Positions 34,459 to 42,711 of a DNA stretch of 64,000 bases are shown in pieces. The notes below the pieces were generated by a model. It was not told where the DNA came from, did not search any database, and was given only the letters and a program-made list of their open reading frames with translations. Source of the DNA: Endomicrobium proavitum (GTDB lineage Bacteria; Elusimicrobiota; Endomicrobiia; Endomicrobiales; Endomicrobiaceae); assembly GCF_001027545.1 (NCBI RefSeq), contig NZ_CP009498.1, positions 1,240,001 through 1,304,000 of the forward strand, given 5' to 3'. A program made the translations under genes and the position numbers. Every line of letters starts with the position of its first letter. Positions within the stretch are counted from its first letter, which is position 1.

Positions 34459-34764
34459 CTATTCCTCCGCGGACGGCTTTTATGCCGCCAACTTCGATAC
34501 AGCGTAAATTTTCATAAATTCATTTATTTTATAATAAAATTTGATAAAAATGTCAATATTTTTGTAAAAACAATAATGGTTTTATTTTACAATCATTTTT
34601 TTAATTTTGCGCTTTTTGCGTTTTCCGCGCCAAAATTTGACTTTTACTATTAATATTGTATATAATACCGATAATTTTTAATTTCGGGACGTTTCACTCT
34701 CCCGCGGTTCAATGGCGGCAACGGCATTCCATTGAAAAACCATTGAAAATTTAAGGAGAACATA
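34459..34764. promoter_or_regulatory. Divergent control region hup/trpB2 with alternative hairpin before trpB2
   Basis: 306 bp without a gene, very AT-rich to 34680. On the plus strand TTCAATGG (34708-34715) can pair with either of two identical CCATTGAA copies (34729-34736 and 34740-34747). The second lies 5 bp before the AAGGAG Shine-Dalgarno (34753-34758) of trpB2. Two mutually exclusive hairpins could therefore form in the leader. No leader peptide with Trp codons is evident. Confidence 0.45.
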
Positions 34765-36132
34765 ATGGCTGTAAAATCCAAAAAAATATTTTTAGACGAA
34801 AAAGATATTCCGCGCCAGTGGTATAATATTCAGGCGGATTTGCCCGAACCGCTTGACCCTCCATACAACGTTCAGGCGGGCAGACCGGCAACGGCCGAAG
34901 ATTTTTCCGCTATTTTCCCGCCGGAAATAATTAAGCAGGAATTAAGCGCCGAAAGATTTATAGATATTCCCGACGAAGTTATAGACGCATACAAAATTTG
35001 GAGACCTTCTCCGCTGGTACGCGCGACAAATCTTGAAAAATTTTTAGATACGCCGGCAAAAATTTATTTTAAAAACGAAGGCGTAAGCCCGTCGGGCAGC
35101 CATAAATCCAACTCCGCAATAGCGCAGGCTTACTACAATAAAAAAGCAGGCGTTAAAAGACTTGCCACCGAAACGGGCGCCGGTCAGTGGGGGTCGGCTC
35201 TTTCAATGGCATGCCAAATGTTCGGGCTGGAATGCGTAGTTTATATGGTGAAAGTTTCTTATGAGCAAAAACCGTATAGAAAATCTTTAATGCAGGTTTA
35301 CGGCGCGCAGGTTTTTGCAAGCCCGTCTAATCAAACCGAAGTAGGCAGAAAAGTTTTAGCGGAAAACCCCAACAGCGAAGGTTCTTTGGGCATTGCAATC
35401 AGCGAAGCTATTGAAGACGTTGTAACGCACAAAGATGCAAAATATTCTTTGGGAAGCGTTTTAAACCACGTGGCAATGCACCAAACGGTTATTGGACTTG
35501 AAGCAAAAAAACAGCTTGAAATTGCCGGCGATTATCCCGACATTGTTATAGCATGCCTTGGCGGCGGTTCTAATTTTTCGGGCACGGCATTTCCTTTCTT
35601 ATACGACAAACTTTCCGGAAAAGTAAAAAATCTTAAAGCAATAGCGGTGGAGCCGTCGGCATGCCCGAAACTTTCTAAAGGCGTTTTAGCTTACGACTAC
35701 GGCGACAGTTCCGGTTTTACGCCCGCGTTAAAAATGTACACTTTAGGGCACACGTTTATGCCCGGAGGAATTCACGCCGGAGGGTTAAGATATCACGGCG
35801 CGTCTCCGCTTGTATCTGCTCTTGTTAAACATAATTTGGTTGACCCCGTAACGGTTCGCCAGAAAGAAGTTTTTGAAGCCGCGGTAACTTTCGCAAGAAC
35901 CGAAGGAATTTTGCCGGCTCCGGAATCTGCCCATGCAATACGCGTGGCGATAACCGAAGCTCTTAAAGCAAAAGAAGAAGGAAAATCTAAAACTATATTG
36001 TTTAACTTGTCCGGACACGGACATTTTGATTTGTCCGCTTACGATAACTACCTTTCCGGCAAAATGCAGGATTACGATTATCCGTCGGAATTAGTTTGCG
36101 AGTCGCTGAAACATTTACCGAAAACAAAATAA
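34765..36132 (+). CDS. Tryptophan synthase beta-like protein, TrpB2 type
   Basis: 455 residues, longer than TrpB1 (about 400). TrpB2-type features are the N-terminal IPRQWYNIQADLPEPLDPP, RPSPLVRA, the PLP-lysine in GVSPSGSHKSNSAIAQAYY (about 110), ETGAGQWGSALS with catalytic Glu, and the phosphate loop CLGGGSNFSG. It uses PLP to join indole and serine. TrpB2 proteins often work without a TrpA partner, and neither trpA nor other trp genes are adjacent, so indole salvage or serine deamination are both possible. Start by clear AAGGAG. Confidence 0.9.
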   Translation: MAVKSKKIFLDEKDIPRQWYNIQADLPEPLDPPYNVQAGRPATAEDFSAIFPPEIIKQELSAERFIDIPDEVIDAYKIWRPSPLVRATNLEKFLDTPAKIYFKNEGVSPSGSHKSNSAIAQAYYNKKAGVKRLATETGAGQWGSALSMACQMFGLECVVYMVKVSYEQKPYRKSLMQVYGAQVFASPSNQTEVGRKVLAENPNSEGSLGIAISEAIEDVVTHKDAKYSLGSVLNHVAMHQTVIGLEAKKQLEIAGDYPDIVIACLGGGSNFSGTAFPFLYDKLSGKVKNLKAIAVEPSACPKLSKGVLAYDYGDSSGFTPALKMYTLGHTFMPGGIHAGGLRYHGASPLVSALVKHNLVDPVTVRQKEVFEAAVTFARTEGILPAPESAHAIRVAITEALKAKEEGKSKTILFNLSGHGHFDLSAYDNYLSGKMQDYDYPSELVCESLKHLPKTK

Positions 36133-36140
36133 TACAAGCG

Positions 36141-36212
36141 GCTAAGAAGTTTGGAAGTTAGGCAACAGATTTTAATCCTCTAAACTTCCAACTTCTTAGC
36201 TTCTAAACAGGA
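36141..36212. repeat. Inverted repeat between trpB2 and pyk
   Basis: GCTAAGAAGTTTGGAAGTT (about 36141-36159) is mirrored by AACTTCCAACTTCTTAGC (about 36184-36201), a stem of 18 bp with one bulge. Its core matches the hairpin at 34105-34180. It may terminate trpB2 transcription or be a small dispersed hairpin. Confidence 0.5.
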
Positions 36213-36219
36213 GTTTACA

Positions 36220-37245
36220 GTGTCTAAAACAGGAATTATTTGCACATTAGGGCCGGCAACGCGTTCATTACCGCTGCTTAAAAAATTGGCGGATTCCGGA
36301 ATGACCGTGGTAAGACTTAATTTTTCCCACGGAACTTACGAAGAGTACGAAAAAGATTTCGCAATGATAAAAGCTCTTAACAAAAAATACAGAAAGAACG
36401 TAAAAATTCTTGCGGATCTTGAAGGTCACAGAATAAGAGTAGGCGAACTTGCAAACAACGGGAAAGTAGATCTTAAAAAAGGTCAAAAACTTATTTTAAC
36501 AAACAAAGATATTATCGGCGACGATAAAAAAATAAACATAGACTATTCAGGGTCTTTAACGGACATAAAAAAGGGAATGGAAGTTTTTATTGACGACGGA
36601 AACTTAAGACTTACCGTTCTGTCTTCCAAAGCTTCCGAAATTATTGCGGAAGTTCACATGGATTATACGCTTAAAAAACATAAAGGCGTAAACATTCCCG
36701 CGGCAAAACTTAAATTTCCGCTTATTGAAGAAAAAGATTATCAGGACATGCTTTTTGCGTTAAAACACAACGTAGATTTTGTTGCAAACTCTTTTGTTAG
36801 AAACGCGCAGGACATGAAACCTCTTATAGACGTTTTGCGTTCTTTAAAAAACACTCATTGCAAACTTGTGGCAAAAATTGAAGACCGCGACGGAATAAAC
36901 AATCTTCCGTCAATTCTTGACGTTTGCGACGGCATAATGGTTGCCCGCGGCGACATGGGAATTTCCATTCCGCTTTACACCGTGCCGGTTGTTCAAAAAT
37001 ATATAATTAAAAAATGCAAAGTCCGCAAAAAATTTGTTATAACCGCAACGCAAATGCTTGAAAGCATGGTTGAAAACCCCATACCCACAAGAGCCGAAGT
37101 TTCCGACGTTGCAAACGCAATTATTGACGGAAGCGACTATGTTATGCTTTCTGCGGAAACCGCCGTAGGCGCCTTTCCCGCAAACGCCGTTAAAATTATG
37201 GGCGACATTATTAAATTTACGGAAAAAAACAGCTACAGACTTTAA
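36220..37245 (+). CDS. pyk: Pyruvate kinase lacking the C-terminal domain
   Basis: 341 residues against about 470 for classic enzymes. The start is GTG with AGGAG 7 bp upstream. The A and B domains are complete: ICTLGPATRS, VRLNFSHGTYEEY, the B-domain lid with DLEGHRIRVG, Lys in KIEDRDGINNL, metal ligands in GIMVARGDMGI, and ITATQMLESM with the PTRAEVSDVANAI signature. The C domain, which holds allosteric sites in most pyruvate kinases, is absent; the frame ends cleanly and overlaps the next ATG (TAATG), so this is not a frameshift. Such short forms are known. Regulation by sugar phosphates is therefore not expected. Confidence 0.92.
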   Translation: MSKTGIICTLGPATRSLPLLKKLADSGMTVVRLNFSHGTYEEYEKDFAMIKALNKKYRKNVKILADLEGHRIRVGELANNGKVDLKKGQKLILTNKDIIGDDKKINIDYSGSLTDIKKGMEVFIDDGNLRLTVLSSKASEIIAEVHMDYTLKKHKGVNIPAAKLKFPLIEEKDYQDMLFALKHNVDFVANSFVRNAQDMKPLIDVLRSLKNTHCKLVAKIEDRDGINNLPSILDVCDGIMVARGDMGISIPLYTVPVVQKYIIKKCKVRKKFVITATQMLESMVENPIPTRAEVSDVANAIIDGSDYVMLSAETAVGAFPANAVKIMGDIIKFTEKNSYRL

Positions 37246-37793
37246 TGAATAAAAAATATTTATTGCCTGCCGTTTTGGTTTTGAGTTTAGTTTTAACGCT
37301 CACCGCCGCGGCAGGCTCTTATTTTGCGCGCAGCTTTTCTCTTTTTGCAAGCGCGTCAATAATTTTTACCGCCGGGCTTTATGCGTTTATGAAATTTGCC
37401 GCGCATTTTAAAACCGGCGACAGAGAATTTGCAAAAGCTTTGGCGCGGTTAGTAATTTTTATTGTTCCCGCGCTGTTTTTTATTTCTGTTCTTATAGCGG
37501 TAAAATCTGCCGCAAGTTTTTCAAAACCTTTTGGCGCCGATGCAGGTTTAACTTATTTATTTTCGGGCATATCTTGCGCAGGACTGTTAATTTGTTTTAA
37601 AATATCAGTTAACAATTATAAAAACACGGCTTTAACTTTTTTAGCTGCAGCGTTCTGCATGGCGCTTGTTATTTTGCAGATCGCATTGCAAAGTTTTGAG
37701 TTTTATTTAAGTTTATTTTTTGCGGTTGTTGCCGCAGCGGGCTGCGTAATGCTTGCGGCAAAATCTTTAAAACGGATAAAGGCGGGAAACTAA
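37245..37793 (+). CDS. Unknown integral membrane protein
   Basis: 182 residues with about five or six hydrophobic segments and short basic loops (for example AHFKTGDREFAKALAR). No family is recognised. Its ATG overlaps the pyk stop (TAATG) and the ZIP transporter starts 4 bp after it, so it sits in a pyk-orf-zip operon. It could be an accessory of the transporter, but nothing in the sequence shows this. Confidence 0.65.
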   Translation: MNKKYLLPAVLVLSLVLTLTAAAGSYFARSFSLFASASIIFTAGLYAFMKFAAHFKTGDREFAKALARLVIFIVPALFFISVLIAVKSAASFSKPFGADAGLTYLFSGISCAGLLICFKISVNNYKNTALTFLAAAFCMALVILQIALQSFEFYLSLFFAVVAAAGCVMLAAKSLKRIKAGN

Positions 37794-37797
37794 CATT

Positions 37798-38505
37798 ATG
37801 GAAATTATTTATTCTTTAATTGCCGCATCGTCGGCTCTTTTAGGAACTGCTATTGTTTTAAAATTTCATAAGTGGGCGGAAAAAAATTCAATACTTCTTA
37901 TAAACTTTGCGGCAGGCGTAATGCTTGCAATAGCTTTTGCGCATTTAATGCCGGAAGGGCTTGCCGCAAATCCTAAAGGTTTGCTTTTTGTTTTAGGCGG
38001 GTTTTTAGCGATGTTTTTTTTACAGTTTGTGGTTTTATTTCACCCGTGCCACGACGGCGAATGTCACAAACATATGGGGACGACTTCGGTTATAGGTTTG
38101 TCGCTGCATTCTTTAATAGACGGTTTAATTATTGCCGTTGGTTTTGAAGCAAACTCGGGGCTTGGAATACTTACAACTCTTGCCGTGTTGCTGCACAAAC
38201 TTCCCGACGGCATAACAATATCCGCAATTCTTTTGCATACGGGAGTCAAAAAAAATAAAATTTTTCGGTTTTCGCTTGCTACGGCTTTATTTACGCCGGT
38301 AGGCACAATTATAGGAATGTTTTTATTTACAAATCTAACGCAAGATTTTCTCGGCGCGCTGCTTTCGGTTACGGCGGGTTCGTTTATTTTTCTTGCGGCT
38401 TCGGACTTAATTCCCGAAACGCACAAAATTACAAACCGCATTGCGCCTCTGACAATTTTTTTAGGCGCAGCAGTGGTGTTTTTGCTGGAGTATTTTGTAG
38501 GGTAG
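37798..38505 (+). CDS. ZIP-family metal transporter (ZupT-like)
   Basis: 235 residues, eight membrane segments. ZIP hallmarks are HLMPEGL in TM2, HSLIDGL in TM4 and HKLPDGI in TM5, the H-x-x-x-D/E metal-binding sites. The variable loop has a His/Cys-rich metal stretch HPCHDGECHKH (about 81-91). It imports Zn2+ or another divalent cation across the inner membrane; the direction and metal are inferred from family. Last gene of the pyk operon. Confidence 0.9.
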   Translation: MEIIYSLIAASSALLGTAIVLKFHKWAEKNSILLINFAAGVMLAIAFAHLMPEGLAANPKGLLFVLGGFLAMFFLQFVVLFHPCHDGECHKHMGTTSVIGLSLHSLIDGLIIAVGFEANSGLGILTTLAVLLHKLPDGITISAILLHTGVKKNKIFRFSLATALFTPVGTIIGMFLFTNLTQDFLGALLSVTAGSFIFLAASDLIPETHKITNRIAPLTIFLGAAVVFLLEYFVG

Positions 38506-39060
38506 GTTAACGGCAAGTTGTTAAAGTAGAAAGTAGGAAGGAGTAAGGAGCAGGTGTTGTCAATTCCCCTGATAAAGATGATAAGAGAGTAGGATGGTAG
38601 GAAGATAAGTAACGGCAAGTAATAAAGAATAAGTAAAAAGTAACAAACAGCGGAGTCGTTAATTCCCCTTTTATAAAGGGGTGCCCGATAGGGCGGGGTA
38701 TTTTTCTTTGACGTTAATTCGCAATTAAAATAAACTATCGGGGAATTTTTAGTGTGATAAAAATACTCCACTCATAAACCGCTTGAGGGCGGCAAAGACT
38801 AATGACAAAGACAACAACTTGGTTAACGGCATACCCCTCACCCTACCCTCTCCCGCAAGGGGCGAGGAAGAAAAGACAGTTCATAATATTTTACTCCTTA
38901 CTCCTTGCTCCTTGCTCCTTGCTCCTTGCTCCTTGCTCCTTGCTCCTTGCTCCTTACTCCTTCTTACTTATTACTTGTTACCTATTATTTATTACTTGCC
39001 GTTACTTACCTTCCTACCATCCTACCCTCTTATCATCTATATCAATAGTTTGAAATATTT
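38506..39060. repeat. Large intergenic repeat mosaic downstream of the ZIP gene
   Basis: Over 550 bp without a gene. In order: GTAGAAAGTAGGAAGGAGTAAGGAGCAGG (38524-38552, split motif AAGGAGTAAGGAGCAG), ATTCCCCTTTTATAAAGGGG followed by CCCGATAGGGCGGGG (38661-38699), the TAGTGTGATAAAAATAC...CTTGAGGGCGGCAA element (38738-38794), the CCCGCAAGGGGCGAGG plus GACAGTTCATAATATTTT module (38848-38892), and about ten CTCCTTA/G heptamers (38894-38963). The two heptamer blocks are in opposite orientation. The open frames here follow the heptamer period and are not genes. Confidence 0.8.
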
Positions 39061-39071
39061 TTCAAAATGCG

Positions 39072-39109
39072 AAAAGAGTCCGGCGGTAGCTGCGCCGGAC
39101 TCTTTTTTT
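39072..39109 (+). terminator. Strong intrinsic terminator
   Basis: A 13-bp perfect stem AAAGAGTCCGGCG / CGCCGGACTCTTT with a 7-nt loop, ending in seven T's on the plus strand and four on the minus strand. It separates the pyk-zip operon from the convergent small-protein gene and may serve both. Confidence 0.85.
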
Positions 39110-39138
39110 ATTGTTGGATTGTTAGCGCGAATTTTATT

Positions 39139-39441
39139 TTAGTTGATAACTGCGGCGGCAATTAATGCTACAAGCCCCACGCCTACAAGAGCTGCGGATG
39201 TGTCGCTTAACGGTTTAGGGTTTGCGTGTTTTTTTACCGCAACTGCTTTTTTCGGCTGATGGCGGACTTCTTTTACGATTATAATTTTATCGTGTCTGTG
39301 ATTGTCATACCTCTGCGAGTAAACGTTGTGATTGCGGGTATCTTTGTAATTTGCCATGTATCCCGAACGGTTTGCCGCAAACGCGCTTGCGCTGAAAGTT
39401 AAGCTTAACACAACCGCCAACATCATTGTTATTTTCTTCAT
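39139..39441 (-). CDS. Small exported protein of unknown function
   Basis: About 100 residues, start MKKITMMLAVVLSLTFSASAFA with GAGG upstream. It has a clean signal peptide with an ASAFA cleavage site. The mature part is basic and His/Lys/Arg-rich (NVYSQRYDNHRHDKIIIV, RHQPKKAVAVKKH) and ends in a hydrophobic segment (AALVGVGLVALIAAAVI) that could anchor or insert in a membrane. No family recognised. Monocistronic, with a terminator 30 bp beyond the stop. Confidence 0.65.
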   Translation of the reverse strand: MKKITMMLAVVLSLTFSASAFAANRSGYMANYKDTRNHNVYSQRYDNHRHDKIIIVKEVRHQPKKAVAVKKHANPKPLSDTSAALVGVGLVALIAAAVIN

Positions 39442-39611
39442 TTTGCGCCTCCTCAAATTTATCTGCTTGATAAATTAACGAAAGCGCTTTTTATTTTATT
39501 GCAACAATATTTTATTAAACTCCCGCCGGAAGTTTATTTTTCATTACTTAAAGTTTGCACGCAAGCTACTTTTTACAGCGTATTTTCAAGTTAGATTATG
39601 TAACATTTATA

Positions 39612-39620
39612 TGCTAAAAT
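39612..39620 (+). promoter_or_regulatory. Extended -10 promoter of the hydrogenase gene; likely leaderless mRNA
   Basis: TGC-TAAAAT ends at 39620, only nine bases before the ATG at 39630, and there is no Shine-Dalgarno. Transcription from this element would begin within about 0-3 bases of the start codon. Confidence 0.45.
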
Positions 39621-39629
39621 ATTTGCATT

Positions 39630-41090
39630 ATGAACTTAAATAAAAATTATTCCGAACATTTTAAAACCGAAGTTTTAGAAGAAATAGCCCGCGCGTTTTA
39701 CGCCGGAACTCTTGAAAAAGACGCTAACCGCATACCGTTTAATATTATTCCAAAAGGGCAGGAAGCAACTTTCAGATGCTGCGAATATAAAGAGCGCGCA
39801 ATTTTGCGTCTTCGCGCTTTGGCGGCGTTTGGTTATTCCGTAAACGAAATTGACGAAGCGCTTCCTCTTACGGATTACGTTGCGCAAAACAACCCGAATT
39901 TTGACCACTCCAGCAACAAGCTTCTTACAATTTTGCGTTCTGCGTGCAAATCTTGCGTAAAAAGCAGATATATGGTTTCTGAAATTTGCCAAGGGTGTTT
40001 GTCGCGCCAATGCGTTAGAAGCTGTCCTTTTACTTCCGTGTCCGTAAACAATCACCGCGCGCAAATAAATCAGGATACCTGCAAAAATTGCGGCAAATGC
40101 AAAGACGCGTGTCCTTACGGCGCAATTTTGAAAATTACCGTTCCGTGCGAAGAATCTTGTCCGGTATCCGCAATAAAAAAAGCCGACAAAGGCGCCGATA
40201 AAGATACCGCGGTTATTGACCACTCGCTGTGCATAAGCTGCGGCAAGTGCGTAAAAGCCTGCCCGTTTGGCGCGGTTATTGAAAGAACGCAATTTTTAAG
40301 CGTGTTAAAATTAACTAAAAGCAACAAAAAACTTATTGCCCTGATGGCGCCTTCAATAGCCGGACAGTTCGGCGTAAGCATGGGCAAATTAAAAACCGCA
40401 ATAAAAGAGCTGGGGTTTTCTGAAGTTATAGAAGTTGCGCTTGGCGCGGATGTTACCGCCGAAAACGAAGCCGCGGAATTTAACGAACGCGTTTTGCAAA
40501 AAGGCGAACGTTTTATGACAACGTCGTGCTGCCACGCTTATGTGCGTTTAGTTCAAAAACATATTCCGGAACTTGTGCCTTTTGTTTCGCACACTGCTAC
40601 CCCAATGCATTACGCGGCAGAAATTGCGCGCAAAAAAAATCCGCATGCGGCGACGGTTTTTATTTCGCCGTGTTTGTCAAAACGCAAGGAAGCGCAAAAG
40701 GATAATTTGGTAGATTTTGTTTTAAGCTTTGAAGAGCTTGAAGCCATGATGAAAGGTAAAAATATAAATCTTAAAGATTGCATAAACGAACAGTTTAAAC
40801 TTGCCATAACAAAAGAAGCGCTTACGTTCGGCACTTTCGGCGGAGTGTTAAACGCGGTTAAAAGATATTTAAGCGCAGCCGCGCGGCAAAAAGTTAGAGA
40901 AGAACATGTGGCGGGTTTTGATAAAAAAACAATTTTAAAACTTAAATCTTACGCGAAAGGTCACGCTAAGGCAAACCTTATAGAAGTTATGTGCTGCCTC
41001 GGCGGATGCGTTGGCGGATGTAACACCGTTAACAATATTTTAAACGCCACAAACGCAATTAACGATTACGCGCAAAAATACGGGAAGTGA
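39630..41090 (+). CDS. Monomeric [FeFe] hydrogenase, group B-like
   Basis: 486 residues. The N-terminal 100 residues have a CxxCxxxxC-like cluster (CKSC...CQGCLSRQC). Two [4Fe-4S] ferredoxin motifs follow: [15 protein letters not shown] (about 151-165) and [15 protein letters not shown] (about 191-205). The H-cluster domain has variant signatures: L1 [11 protein letters not shown]2 [13 protein letters not shown]3 [13 protein letters not shown]. Cysteines for the H-cluster are present, but L1 has His where Pro is usual and L3 has CCLGG instead of ACPGG. These variants suggest a group B or related enzyme. It would produce or take up H2 with ferredoxin during fermentation. No maturation genes are nearby. 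Confidence 0.85.
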   Translation: MNLNKNYSEHFKTEVLEEIARAFYAGTLEKDANRIPFNIIPKGQEATFRCCEYKERAILRLRALAAFGYSVNEIDEALPLTDYVAQNNPNFDHSSNKLLTILRSACKSCVKSRYMVSEICQGCLSRQCVRSCPFTSVSVNNHRAQINQDTCKNCGKCKDACPYGAILKITVPCEESCPVSAIKKADKGADKDTAVIDHSLCISCGKCVKACPFGAVIERTQFLSVLKLTKSNKKLIALMAPSIAGQFGVSMGKLKTAIKELGFSEVIEVALGADVTAENEAAEFNERVLQKGERFMTTSCCHAYVRLVQKHIPELVPFVSHTATPMHYAAEIARKKNPHAATVFISPCLSKRKEAQKDNLVDFVLSFEELEAMMKGKNINLKDCINEQFKLAITKEALTFGTFGGVLNAVKRYLSAAARQKVREEHVAGFDKKTILKLKSYAKGHAKANLIEVMCCLGGCVGGCNTVNNILNATNAINDYAQKYGK

Positions 41091-41419
41091 AATATTTTCT
41101 TTTAAAAATATGGATACAAAATAAATGAACCGGCAATCTTCCGAAATTACAAGCAACTATAAGCTTCAAAATATTTTGTCATCTATGTTTTAAAACTTTT
41201 TTGGGTTTTTTAGCAACTTTTTTTATATATTATGCCACAAATACCCTGCTGCTACGCAGACTCCGAGGCGCTAACCCTGTATTACAACCTTATTTATAGG
41301 GCAGGCTTGTTTTAGGATTAACATCTTACTTACAAGCGCCAGATTGTTTGTTTTAATTACAAATTAAGAATCAACAGCAACAACAAATACCCCGCCCTAT
41401 CGGGCACCCCTTTTTATAA
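41091..41419. repeat. Intergenic DNA left of the IS, with half of a host repeat
   Basis: About 330 bp without a gene. Only the right end is recognisable: AACAAATACCCCGCCCTATC then GGGCACCCCTTTTTATAA (41384-41419). This is the same CCCGATAGGGCGGGG + CCCCTTTTATAAAGGGG repeat seen at 38661-38699, here interrupted by the IS. TTTATAA at 41413-41419 is the target duplication. Confidence 0.6.
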
Positions 41420-42502
41420 GGGTTAATGTTCAAAAAGTGTGGTTTTTTTGGGGTTTTTAAAGAAAAAAAACCATTTAACAAAAGCGATTTTATGTTTTTT
41501 AGTAAGCCCATTATGACGGCGTATATTTTCTTTTAATGTCTTAAATAGATTTTCTAAATAATTCGTATTGCTTGCTATTTGACGATCTTTTAAAAAATAG
41601 AAAATATCTTTTAACGAGTCTTTTAAAAAAGTATTTGCTTTGTTTATTTCTTTGTATTCATAGCTTTCATTTGGCAAAGATTTTATAAAAGGTTCATATT
41701 TCAAACGCCAGTTTGTGTAAGCATTTTCAAATTCTTCTTTATTCTTTTGGCTTTTAATTCTTGAGCAGGCAATGGCAATGCTTTTTAAGTCTTGCGCCGC
41801 TTTTGTCTTAGAGTTTTTATGCAAAAACCTGATTGTTTGGAAACTGGCATGGATCAAACATCTTTGCATTATGGCATTAGCCCAAACATCTTGAAAGACT
41901 TTCAATATTGTTTGATTCGCGTCGGAAATTAAAACTTTTGGTCTTAATCCAAATGCTTTTAATCTGTCAAAATAGTTTCTTGCTTGCTGATAGTTTTCGC
42001 TTCTAACAAATTCGCAGAAAAATATCTTTTTTGTTTTGTTATCAGCCAAAACCAAAAAGCAATTGCCTCTGTGAAAATATGTTGCATCATAAAGAACATG
42101 TGTGATTTTTGACAGCTCTTTTTCATCACAAAGATTAGGCTCTTTTGAAAGCCAGTATTTAAGTGTCCTTCTAATTGTAGATTGCGAATGCTCTGACAAT
42201 TTTGATAATTGTTTTACAGTGTAGCCTTGTGTAATCCACAATTTAAACCAAACTTTCTGTTTCTTGAGTTTGTTGCTACGGTTCTTCCAAATAAATGTTC
42301 TTAAGCATTTAAGACACTTAAATCTTGTTTTGTTTTGCTTTGTTTTTCCATGAATTCTTACGGCATTGCTTTTACAATACTTACAGCGTTTTTAACACGT
42401 TTATTAAACCCTTTTGATAATCATTGTATCAATATTTCTTTTTGTCGTCGTAATCTGGTTAGAAAAATACCTCTTTTAACCACACTTTTTGAACATTAAC
42501 CC
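41420..42502 (-). mobile_element. Complete insertion sequence with 25-bp TIRs and 7-bp target duplication
   Basis: The left end GGGTTAATGTTCAAAAAGTG + TGGTT (41420-41444) is the exact reverse complement of the right end (42478-42502). TTTATAA flanks both sides (41413-41419 and 42503-42509). Removing the IS and one copy restores a CCCCTTTTTATAAAAGGGG palindrome that belongs to a dispersed host repeat. The element encodes one MULE/IS256-like transposase. Confidence 0.9.
41423..42241 (-). CDS. IS transposase (MULE-type DDE, IS256/IS1249-like), possibly missing its start
   Basis: 272 residues from a TTG at 42241, with a helix-turn-helix (VKQLSKLSEHSQSTIRRTLKYWL) and DDE catalytic residues in VLYDATYF, LISDANQ and NTNYLENLFK. 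The C-H pair MQRCLIHA is typical of mutator-like enzymes. The frame stays open 50 codons further upstream to 42391 and encodes a zinc ribbon (KRCKYCKSNAVRIHGKTK...FKCLKC), which such transposases need for DNA binding. That stretch begins right after a TAA and has no ATG, GTG or TTG. Either an A-rich frameshift site or an unusual start produces the full protein, or the gene is newly inactivated. Confidence 0.75.
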   Translation of the reverse strand: MWITQGYTVKQLSKLSEHSQSTIRRTLKYWLSKEPNLCDEKELSKITHVLYDATYFHRGNCFLVLADNKTKKIFFCEFVRSENYQQARNYFDRLKAFGLRPKVLISDANQTILKVFQDVWANAIMQRCLIHASFQTIRFLHKNSKTKAAQDLKSIAIACSRIKSQKNKEEFENAYTNWRLKYEPFIKSLPNESYEYKEINKANTFLKDSLKDIFYFLKDRQIASNTNYLENLFKTLKENIRRHNGLTKKHKIAFVKWFFFFKNPKKTTLFEH

Positions 42503-42711
42503 TTTATAAAAGGGGAATAACAGCATCCTGTCAGCCATGTCGTTGTCTTTACCTTTTACTTATTCTTTATTACTTGCCGTTACTTATCTTCCTACCATCC
42601 TACCCTCTTATCATCTTTGTCAGGGGAATTAACAACACTTGCTCCTTACTCCTTCCTACTTTCTACTTTAACAACTTGCCGTTACTTACCTTCTTATCCT
42701 CTTCCTTGTTT
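42503..42711. repeat. Repeat mosaic right of the IS
   Basis: Continuation of the interrupted host repeat (TTTATAAAAGGGGAAT), then TTTACCTTTTACTTATTC, CTTCCTACCATCCTACCC, a heptamer-type CTCCTTACTCCTTCC and CTTTCTACTTTAACAAC. All these modules recur at 5150-5275 and 38510-39050. No gene. Confidence 0.7.

Noticed and set aside
38064-38771. Minus-strand 235-codon frame opposite the ZIP gene
   Set aside because: It mixes antisense of the transporter with heptamer repeats, and the plus-strand gene has clear ZIP motifs.
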